This document shows, piece after piece, positions 1 to 5,908 of a stretch of DNA of 9,775 bases. How positions within the stretch are numbered: the stretch's first letter is position 1; each line of letters starts with the position of its first letter. A program made the translations under genes and the position numbers. The notes under the pieces are model-generated. The model saw only the letters and a program-made list of their open reading frames with translations. It did no database searches and had not been told where the DNA came from. Source of the DNA: JAZNQN01 sp045656005 (GTDB lineage Bacteria > Bacillota > Clostridia > UMGS1883 > UMGS1540); assembly GCA_045656005.1 (NCBI GenBank), contig JAZOQG010000039.1, forward strand, positions 1 to 9,775, given 5' to 3'.

Positions 1-651
1 CTGTTTGGTTTGAAAATACCGGGGAAAGCTACAGGAAGCAGGCTTATGTCGCTTCTTGAAAATATAAAAGGGTTACCGGAGGAAAGAGCAATTAACACTC
101 TCCTTTTGCGTTCAATGGCAAAGGCAAGATACGACGGTGAAAATCTGGGGCATTTCGGGCTTGGAGCACCTTATTACTGCCATTTTACTTCGCCCATAAG
201 AAGATACCCTGACCTTTTTTGTCACAGAGCTATAAAAGAAAGTCTTCATGGCGGTGATTTAAAAGAAAGTGCATCACGCTTAGAAGAAGTTTCAAAACAT
301 TCTTCTGAAAGGGAATGTGAAGCAGAGTGGGCAGAGAGAGACGCTGTAAGGCTTAAAATGTGCGAATATATGGAAAGGCACATCGGAGAAGAATTTGAAG
401 CGGTAATTTCCTCTGTTACAAGTTTTGGATTTTTTGCAGAGCTTGAAAACGGAATTGAGGGCCTTGTGAGAGCGGAGGACATTGAAGGGGACTTTTATGT
501 TTTTGACAAGGAGCATTTAGAACTTCGCGGAGAGAGAAAGAAAGGCACCTTCAGGATAGGTGACAAGGTTAAAATTTTAGTTGCCTCGGTAGACGTTGAG
601 GCAGGATATATAGATTTTTTGCTTGGGAGGCATAAATGGAACAAAAAGTGA
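1..651 (+). CDS. rnr: Ribonuclease R, C-terminal part (5' end outside window)
   Basis: This is the 3' portion of an RNase II/R-family 3'-to-5' exoribonuclease, open at the left edge (frame starts at base 1; 216 residues visible). The visible part has the end of the RNB catalytic domain, including the family signature HFTSPIRRYPDL at bases 181-216, whose arginines contact RNA near the active site in this family. An S1 RNA-binding domain follows at about bases 385-624 (FGFFAELENGIEGLV core). The four catalytic aspartates lie upstream and cannot be checked. The protein stops soon after S1 with a short tail (GRHKWNKK), without the long basic tail of E. coli RNase R. RNase R degrades structured RNA and acts with SmpB/tmRNA on non-stop mRNAs, consistent with smpB starting inside its last codons. 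RNase II is excluded mainly by context; confidence in the family is very high. Confidence 0.95.
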   Translation: MFGLKIPGKATGSRLMSLLENIKGLPEERAINTLLLRSMAKARYDGENLGHFGLGAPYYCHFTSPIRRYPDLFCHRAIKESLHGGDLKESASRLEEVSKHSSERECEAEWAERDAVRLKMCEYMERHIGEEFEAVISSVTSFGFFAELENGIEGLVRAEDIEGDFYVFDKEHLELRGERKKGTFRIGDKVKILVASVDVEAGYIDFLLGRHKWNKK

Positions 652-1091
652 TAGCACAAAACAAAAAGGCTTTTCATGATTACTTTATCTTAGAAAAATA
701 TGAGGCGGGCATTGAGCTTTTCGGCACAGAAGTAAAAAGTGTCCGCATGGGAAAAGTGAGCCTTAAGGACTGTTTTGCAGATATAAAAAACGGCGAGATG
801 TTTGTTCATGGAATGCACATAAGCCCTTACGAAAAGGGGAATATTTTCAACAAAGACCCTATGAGAATAAAAAAACTTTTAATGCACAAGAAAGAAATTA
901 TGAGGCTTTTCGGTGCGGTTATGAAAGATGGATGTACTCTAATCCCCCTTTCTCTTTACTGGAAGGGAAGTCACGTTAAGGTTTCGCTTGGTCTTTGCAA
1001 GGGTAAAAAGCTATATGATAAGAGAGCGGATGCGGCAAAGAAATCTGCGGAGCGTGAAATTGACAGAAGCTTAAAGGAGAGACTCAGATGA
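636..1091 (+). CDS. smpB: SsrA-binding protein SmpB
   Basis: This is a 151-residue SmpB, the normal length. The protein binds the tRNA-like domain of tmRNA and brings it to stalled ribosomes for trans-translation in the cytoplasm. Family motifs are clear: NKKAFHDYFILEKYEAGI near the N-terminus, GTEVKSVR at residues 30-37, the HISPYEKGN segment near 61-69, and the basic C-terminal tail with GKKLYDKR followed by a charged helix. The tail enters the ribosome decoding and mRNA channel in the family. The ATG at 636 has GGGAGG at 625-630, 5 nt upstream, and overlaps the end of rnr by 16 nt. Its own stop overlaps the next start as ATGA. The tmRNA gene (ssrA) is not in this window. Confidence 0.98.
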   Translation: MEQKVIAQNKKAFHDYFILEKYEAGIELFGTEVKSVRMGKVSLKDCFADIKNGEMFVHGMHISPYEKGNIFNKDPMRIKKLLMHKKEIMRLFGAVMKDGCTLIPLSLYWKGSHVKVSLGLCKGKKLYDKRADAAKKSAEREIDRSLKERLR

Positions 1092-2398
1092 CGGGCGCAA
1101 AAATTTTTAAGGTTTTACCCGGAAGTATTGCCGATGAGATTGGTCTTTCGGAAGGTGACATAATTTTAAAGTGCAACGGGCATGAAATTGAGGACGAGCT
1201 TTCCATGCGTTTTTACTTTGCAGCAGAGGAAGTTGAGCTTCAGGTTATATGCTCGGGAGAGTTGGAAATTATAGAAATTGAAAACCCTTATCTTGAAGAT
1301 TTGGGTGTAGAGTTTGAAAGTGCGCTTTTGGGAAATGCTAAAAGCTGCAAAAACAAATGCATTTTCTGCTTTATTGACCAGCTTCCAAAGGGAATGAGAA
1401 AGCCTTTATATTTTAAAGACGACGATTCGCGTCTTTCATATCTTACAGGAAACTATGTAACCTTAACAAATGTGACTGATGAGGAAATTGACAGAATAAT
1501 CGAGATGCATATAGAGCCTATAAATATTTCCGTACATACTATGAATCCAGATCTTCGTGTATTTATGCTCAAAAATCCTGCCGCAGCAAAACTGCCTAAG
1601 CAGATGGAAAAACTTAAAAACGGAAAAATACATATGAACTGCCAGATAGTTGCAGTAAGAGGAATAAATGACGGGGAAAATTTATGCGAAACAATTAAGG
1701 GTTTAGCAAAGTTTTATCCTTATGTTACGAGTGTTTCGGTAGTACCGATGGGAATGACGAAGTTTCGTGAGGGGCTTTTTGAGGCTACGCCTTATGACAG
1801 GGAAAGCAGTCTTGAAATTTTAGATATTGTGTCAAAGTGGCAGGAAAAACTGCTTTCTGAAATAGGAACAAGATTTATATATGCCGCAGACGAATTCTTT
1901 TTAAATGCAGGAAAAGAGATACCTTGTGACGAATATTATGAAGGGTATTATCAAATAGAAAACGGCGTTGGTCTTATGCGGAATTTGGAGGAGGAATTTA
2001 AAGAGGCACTCGAAACTTCTCCGAAAAAGTACACCGAGGTTACAATTATAACAGGCATGGCGGCAGAAGGGCTTATGCGTCATCTTGCAGAAATTGCCAT
2101 GAAACGCTATGAAGGCATTAAAATACATATAAAAGCCATAAGAAACGACTTTTTTGGTGAAAAAATCACTGTTGCAGGTCTCGTGGTGGGCGGCGACATT
2201 ATAAATCAGCTTAAGGGCGAAAAGATTACGGAGAGGGTTTTAATTCCTTCTGTTATGCTTAAGGATAATACGGATTTATTTCTTGACGATGTGACGGTTT
2301 CTGATATTGAAAAAGCACTTTCGTGCAAAATATCGGTAAGCGATTGCACGGGCGGGGATTTATGGAAAAAAATAATTGACGAGGTAGATTATGAGTAA
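1088..2398 (+). CDS. DUF512 protein: PDZ domain plus radical-SAM-like Fe-S domain
   Basis: This 436-residue protein belongs to the DUF512 family, found in Clostridia and cyanobacteria, with no established biochemical role that I know of. Residues about 5-60 resemble a PDZ domain (PGSIADEIGLSEGDIIL). A cysteine cluster C87-x3-C91-x2-C94 (within CKNKCIFCFIDQ) matches the spacing of the radical SAM 4Fe-4S ligand motif. GNYVTLTN (122-129) follows, where radical SAM proteins often carry a SAM-contacting strand. Further family segments are VPMGMTKFREGL (219-230), ADEFFLNAG (267-275) and ENGVGLMR (291-298). I see no signal peptide or TM segment, so it should be cytoplasmic. AAGGAG at 1074-1079 lies 8 nt before the ATG. 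The start overlaps smpB by 4 nt and the end overlaps der by 8 nt, which hints at work linked to ribosomes or translation, but this is inference. Family call is firm; function is unknown. Confidence 0.9.
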   Translation: MTGAKIFKVLPGSIADEIGLSEGDIILKCNGHEIEDELSMRFYFAAEEVELQVICSGELEIIEIENPYLEDLGVEFESALLGNAKSCKNKCIFCFIDQLPKGMRKPLYFKDDDSRLSYLTGNYVTLTNVTDEEIDRIIEMHIEPINISVHTMNPDLRVFMLKNPAAAKLPKQMEKLKNGKIHMNCQIVAVRGINDGENLCETIKGLAKFYPYVTSVSVVPMGMTKFREGLFEATPYDRESSLEILDIVSKWQEKLLSEIGTRFIYAADEFFLNAGKEIPCDEYYEGYYQIENGVGLMRNLEEEFKEALETSPKKYTEVTIITGMAAEGLMRHLAEIAMKRYEGIKIHIKAIRNDFFGEKITVAGLVVGGDIINQLKGEKITERVLIPSVMLKDNTDLFLDDVTVSDIEKALSCKISVSDCTGGDLWKKIIDEVDYE

Positions 2399-3722
2399 AC
2401 CTATAATTGCAATAGTGGGCAGACCAAATGTTGGTAAGTCAACTCTTTTTAACAAAATAGCAGGGAGAAGAATTTCAATTGTTGAAGATACTCCCGGTAT
2501 CACCCGTGACAGAATTTATGCTGACGCACAGTGGAGCGGAAGAGATTTTTTAATGGTTGATACGGGTGGTATCGAGCCTGACCATGGCGACGTGATACTC
2601 GGAGAGATGCGTGCGCAGGCGCAAATTGCGATTGACACGGCAGATGTTGTTTTAATGGTGGTAGATGTAAGAGACGGGGTGACTGCCGCTGACATGGATG
2701 TTGCCACAATGCTCCAGAAATCTTCAAAGCCTGTTGTGCTTGCGTGCAACAAGGTGGATTCTCCTGGTGAGCCTCCTATGGCACTTTATGAGTTTTATAA
2801 TTTAGGTCTTGGGGAGCCGTTTCCTGTTTCTTCAATCCATGGTATGGGCGTGGGAGATTTACTTGATGAGATTTTTAAATTTATTCCCGAAGCTGAAGGC
2901 GAAGAAGAGGATGACGACAGCATAAAGGTCGCAGTTTTAGGAAAGCCAAATGCGGGAAAAAGCTCACTCGTAAACAAAATTCTGGGAGAAAACAGAGTTA
3001 TAGTAAGCGACGTTGCGGGAACAACCCGTGATGCTATTGACTCCTATTTTGAAAAAGACGGAACAAATTATGTTATAATTGACACTGCAGGAATAAGAAG
3101 AAAAAGCAAAATTTATGACAGTGTTGAAAAATTCAGTGTTATGAGGTCTTTGGCGGCACTTGAAAAAAGTGATGTTGCGATTATTATGATTGATGCGGCG
3201 GAAGGTGTAAGTGAGCAGGATGCAAAAATTGCAGGCTTTGCACATGAGGCAGGAAAAGGTGTTGTAATCGCTGTTAACAAATGGGATGCCATAGAAAAAG
3301 AAACAAAGACAATGAGTGAGTATAAGCGCAGTGTGATGGACAAATTGAGTTTTATGACTTATGCTCCCATTATATTTATCTCGGCTAAGACAGGGCAGAG
3401 AATTGATGAGGTTTTTTCAAAAATCAAGTATGTTAACGAGCAAAACTGCATGCGTATTTCAACGGGTGTGCTAAATGACATTTTAGTTGATGCTACAACA
3501 AAACTTCAGCCTCCTTCAGATAAAGGAAAAAGGCTTAAGATTTATTACATGACTCAGGCATCAACAAAGCCACCTACATTTATTTTATTTGTAAACGACA
3601 GAGAACTCGCACATTTTTCCTATATACGTTATCTTGAGAATAGAATAAGGGAAACATTCGGACTTGAGGGAACGCCTGTAAGGTTTATAATAAGGGAAAG
3701 GAACAAGGACAAAAATGATTAA
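2391..3722 (+). CDS. der: Ribosome-assembly GTPase Der (EngA)
   Basis: This 443-residue protein has the tandem GTPase domains that define Der/EngA, an essential GTPase of 50S subunit maturation. G domain 1 has P-loop GRPNVGKS (10-17), DTGG (57-60) and NKVD (120-123). After an acidic linker (EGEEEDDD, about 169-176), G domain 2 has GKPNAGKS (184-191), TTRD (211-214), DTAG (231-234), NKWD (296-299) and SAK (331-333). The C-terminal ~90 residues form the KH-like domain (LKIYYMTQASTKPPTFILFVN). Length is typical and no motif is missing. GAGGT at 2381-2385 precedes the ATG by 5 nt. The gene overlaps the DUF512 gene by 8 nt and plsY by 8 nt, so translational coupling on both sides is likely. Confidence 0.98.
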   Translation: MSKPIIAIVGRPNVGKSTLFNKIAGRRISIVEDTPGITRDRIYADAQWSGRDFLMVDTGGIEPDHGDVILGEMRAQAQIAIDTADVVLMVVDVRDGVTAADMDVATMLQKSSKPVVLACNKVDSPGEPPMALYEFYNLGLGEPFPVSSIHGMGVGDLLDEIFKFIPEAEGEEEDDDSIKVAVLGKPNAGKSSLVNKILGENRVIVSDVAGTTRDAIDSYFEKDGTNYVIIDTAGIRRKSKIYDSVEKFSVMRSLAALEKSDVAIIMIDAAEGVSEQDAKIAGFAHEAGKGVVIAVNKWDAIEKETKTMSEYKRSVMDKLSFMTYAPIIFISAKTGQRIDEVFSKIKYVNEQNCMRISTGVLNDILVDATTKLQPPSDKGKRLKIYYMTQASTKPPTFILFVNDRELAHFSYIRYLENRIRETFGLEGTPVRFIIRERNKDKND

Positions 3723-4317
3723 TATATTATCACTTATAATCGGCTATCTTCTTGGAAGCATTAATGCTTCAATTATTATTTCAAAGTTAAAGGGCGACGA
3801 CATAAGACGTCACGGAAGCGGTAATGCAGGAGCAACGAACACTCTGCGTACTTATGGAAAAGGGGTTGCGGCACTTGTAACGCTTTTTGATGTTTTAAAG
3901 GGAATTTTGGCAGTTTTAATTGCAAGATATATTTTAAATAGCGAAGAAGCAGCTCTTTGTGCAGGTCTCGGAGCGGTTTTGGGACACAATTTCCCCATTT
4001 ACTTCGGGTTTAAGGGCGGAAAAGGAATTTTGACATCATTTGCAGTTATAATTATGATTTCACCTCTTTCTGCACTTTGTGCTTTTGTAGTTGCGATAGC
4101 GCTTATGGCACTTACCAGATATGTATCACTTGGCTCTGTCACAGCAGCGGCTTTGGTGCCTGTATTTTCACTTATATTTGAAAAGGGTAACGGAAAAGTG
4201 TTTGCACTTATGCTCGCGCTTGGACTTTTGGCAATTTTCCGCCACAGAGGAAATATAGTAAGGCTTATAAAAGGAACTGAAAGAAAACTTGGTGAGAAAA
4301 AGCAGGAGGCAGAGTAA
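3715..4317 (+). CDS. plsY: Acyl-phosphate:glycerol-3-phosphate acyltransferase PlsY
   Basis: This 200-residue integral membrane enzyme transfers an acyl group from acyl-phosphate to glycerol-3-phosphate, giving lysophosphatidic acid, the first membrane-bound step of phospholipid synthesis. Several hydrophobic segments are visible (about 2-22, 50-72, 80-95, 105-131, 140-156 and 162-175). The three conserved PlsY motifs are present: SGNAGATN (35-42), the glycine-rich GHNFPIYFGFKGGKG (90-104), and the C-terminal HRGNIVRLIKGTERK (177-191). The ATG overlaps the end of der by 8 nt. Only weak ribosome-binding sequences precede it (AAGGAC at 3705-3710, or AAAGGA further up), consistent with coupling to der translation. 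Its TAA shares one base with the gpsA start. GpsA makes the substrate of this enzyme, so the pairing is functionally sensible. Confidence 0.97.
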   Translation: MINILSLIIGYLLGSINASIIISKLKGDDIRRHGSGNAGATNTLRTYGKGVAALVTLFDVLKGILAVLIARYILNSEEAALCAGLGAVLGHNFPIYFGFKGGKGILTSFAVIIMISPLSALCAFVVAIALMALTRYVSLGSVTAAALVPVFSLIFEKGNGKVFALMLALGLLAIFRHRGNIVRLIKGTERKLGEKKQEAE

Positions 4318-5327
4318 TGATTCAAAAAATATCAGTTATAGGTTCAGGCGGATGGGGATGCGCTCTGGCAAACCTTCTTGCAAAAAAAGGCTTTGATGTT
4401 CTCCTTTGGTCCTGGCAAAAGGAAGAGAGCGACAGTATAAGAGAAAATAAAGAAAATGTGCTTTGTCTTAAAGGCGTTAAACTTTGCGACAGCATAAGAT
4501 ATTCCTATAGTCTCGAAGAAGCGGCTGATGCAGACCTTTATTTATTTGCCGTTCCGTCTCATGCAGTACTCAAAACTTCGGCAGAGTTTTCAGCATATGC
4601 GAAGGCGGGAGTACCCGTTGTAAATGTTGCAAAGGGATTTGACAACAAACACTTAAAACTTTTAAGCCAGGTGCTGGAGGAAAATCTTAAAGAAAATCCA
4701 ATTGCTGTTTTAAGCGGACCTTCACATGCCGAAGAGGTAGGAAAAGGACTTCCGACTACGGTTACTGCTGCGTGCCGTGACGAGGAAATTGCAAAACTCG
4801 TTCAGGATGTGTTTATGACGGACTATTTCAGAGTTTACACAAACTGCGATGTAATAGGTGTTGAAATTGGCGGAGCTCTTAAAAATATAATTGCCCTTTG
4901 TGCAGGAGTTTCCGACGGGCTCGGTTTTGGTGACAACACAAAAGCCGCACTTATGACACGCGGACTTGCGGAAATTACAAGGCTTGGAGTAGCTATGGGA
5001 GCAAATCCTCACACCTTTGCAGGACTTACGGGTGTAGGCGACCTTATTGTTACATGCACGAGTATGCACTCTAGAAACAGAAGGGCAGGCATACTGATAG
5101 GAAAAGGCATGACTGCAAAAGAAGCGCAGGAAGAAGTAAAGATGGTTGTTGAAGGCGTTTATGCCGCAGAAGGTGCTTATAAGCTCAAAGAAAAATATGG
5201 AGTTTCAATGCCTATAGTTGATGCATCTTATAAGGTTTTATTCGAAAATATGAAGCCGCTTGACATGGTGCGTGAGCTTATGGGAAGAGATAAGAAAGAT
5301 GAGATAGAAAACAATATGCTGGTATAA
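4317..5327 (+). CDS. gpsA: NAD(P)-dependent glycerol-3-phosphate dehydrogenase GpsA
   Basis: This 336-residue cytosolic enzyme reduces dihydroxyacetone phosphate to sn-glycerol-3-phosphate for phospholipid synthesis. It has the N-terminal Rossmann loop GSGGWG (9-14), AVPSHA (78-83), VAKGF with K106, LSGPSHAEEV (132-141), and the helical C-terminal domain with GALKNIIA, where K189 matches the catalytic lysine. GLTGVGDLIVTC (236-247) and RNRR (253-256) are also typical. One oddity is that the N-terminal motif usually reading N-x-x-(Y/F)-L-P is here NVLCLKGVKL (47-56), with lysine in place of proline. AGGAGG at 4304-4309 sits 7 nt before the ATG. The start overlaps the plsY stop by 1 nt. This is the last gene of the upstream unit; a strong terminator begins within a few bases of its stop codon. 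Confidence 0.97.
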   Translation: MIQKISVIGSGGWGCALANLLAKKGFDVLLWSWQKEESDSIRENKENVLCLKGVKLCDSIRYSYSLEEAADADLYLFAVPSHAVLKTSAEFSAYAKAGVPVVNVAKGFDNKHLKLLSQVLEENLKENPIAVLSGPSHAEEVGKGLPTTVTAACRDEEIAKLVQDVFMTDYFRVYTNCDVIGVEIGGALKNIIALCAGVSDGLGFGDNTKAALMTRGLAEITRLGVAMGANPHTFAGLTGVGDLIVTCTSMHSRNRRAGILIGKGMTAKEAQEEVKMVVEGVYAAEGAYKLKEKYGVSMPIVDASYKVLFENMKPLDMVRELMGRDKKDEIENNMLV

Positions 5328-5331
5328 AAAT

Positions 5332-5369
5332 TTAAAGGGAATGTATTTTTACATTCCCTTTAAGTTTTT
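5332..5369 (+). terminator. Intrinsic terminator after gpsA
   Basis: A perfect 14-bp stem pairs 5332-5345 with 5350-5363 (core AAAGGGAATGTA with TACATTCCCTTT) around a TTTT loop. It is followed by G and then T5 at 5365-5369. It starts 4 nt after the gpsA stop codon. Five A residues at 5326-5330 lie just before the stem on this strand, so the hairpin would also be followed by a short U run if read from the other side. No minus-strand gene is present here for it to serve. Confidence 0.93.
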
Positions 5370-5370
5370 G

Positions 5371-5399
5371 TTGACATAATCTCTTTTTGAATGTAAAAT
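5371..5399 (+). promoter_or_regulatory. Sigma-A (housekeeping) type promoter for the FHA-SEDS-PBP unit
   Basis: The -35 hexamer TTGACA (5371-5376) is a perfect match. After a 17-nt spacer, TAAAAT (5394-5399) matches the -10 consensus at five of six positions. Transcription should start at about 5405-5408, giving a 5' leader of roughly 30-40 nt. The -35 box begins one base after the T-tract of the upstream terminator. I saw no clear operator or riboswitch in the short AT-rich leader. Confidence 0.85.
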
Positions 5400-5433
5400 A
5401 TATATTAGATTAGTATATCATTTTACGAAAAAC

Positions 5434-5450
5434 AGGCGGTGATTTCCATT
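5434..5450 (+). promoter_or_regulatory. Ribosome-binding site that puts the FHA gene start in doubt
   Basis: AGGCGGTGA at 5434-5442 matches the full anti-Shine-Dalgarno complement AGGAGGTGA except for one base. The first in-frame standard initiator, GTG at 5439-5441, lies inside this element and so could not be used together with it in the usual way. ATT at 5448-5450 is in the same frame, 7 nt after AGGCGGT (5 nt after the full element), which is ideal spacing. AUU initiation is rare but known (E. coli infC). The next ATG (5526) would remove the membrane segment. Confidence 0.55.
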
Positions 5451-5900
5451 TTAAATTTAATTCCGAAATTATTCTCAATACTTTTTGTGTTACTTGTATA
5501 TTTGTTTATAATTGCCATAATAAAAATGGTAAATTCCGACATTGCAGTTATGCTCAAAAAGAAGACGGCAGGCGTACATTCGGGGACATATTTAAAGCTT
5601 TTAAATATAAGGTCAAGTCTTAAATTTCCTGTAAGCGAAAGCTATGAAATAAAGGCTGATGTTAAAATAGGACGTTCCCGTCAATGCGAAATAAAAATTG
5701 ACGACCCGTTTTTATCAAGTGTTCATGCAGAAATTCTGCTTCAGGACGGAATCTGCTTTTTAAAAGACGAGGGCAGTACAAACGGAACACTCTTAAACGG
5801 TGAAAAGGTTGAGGGCGACCCTATTGAACTTATAAATGGTGACAAGATAGGGTTTGGGCAGCTTACGTTTATATTTGTTACGGACAGAGAAAATGACTGA
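5439..5900 (+). CDS. Membrane-anchored FHA-domain protein
   Basis: This protein of 153 residues from GTG 5439 (150 if ATT 5448 is used) has one hydrophobic segment at about residues 8-29 and a C-terminal forkhead-associated domain at about 70-148. The FHA signature is complete: IGRS with R79 (77-80), SSVHAEI with S93 and H96 (93-99), GSTNGT (112-117), NG (120-121), and GDKIGFG. In the family R79, S93 and N115-type residues bind phosphothreonine, so a pThr-reading adaptor at the membrane is likely, with the FHA domain in the cytoplasm. The short linker (about 30-65) is basic and predicted unstructured. It is the first gene after a strong promoter, 8 nt ahead of a SEDS polymerase gene and followed by a PBP, so it probably regulates or scaffolds that pair. 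No Ser/Thr kinase gene is in the window. Start choice is uncertain. Confidence 0.88.
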   Translation: MISILNLIPKLFSILFVLLVYLFIIAIIKMVNSDIAVMLKKKTAGVHSGTYLKLLNIRSSLKFPVSESYEIKADVKIGRSRQCEIKIDDPFLSSVHAEILLQDGICFLKDEGSTNGTLLNGEKVEGDPIELINGDKIGFGQLTFIFVTDREND

Positions 5901-5908
5901 GGAAGAAT

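Noticed and set aside
1901..4325. Minus-strand open frames opposite the DUF512, der and plsY genes
   Set aside because: They are codon shadows of conserved plus-strand genes, with no motif, signal or spacing evidence for expression.
5387..5416. Second promoter candidate, TTGAAT with TAGTAT at 18-nt spacing
   Set aside because: Each hexamer matches consensus at only four of six positions in very AT-rich DNA, and a far better promoter lies just upstream.
5399..5418. AT-rich weak inverted repeat in the FHA leader as a possible operator
   Set aside because: The arms are about 5 bp of pure A/T with an AT spacer, which is expected by chance in this composition.
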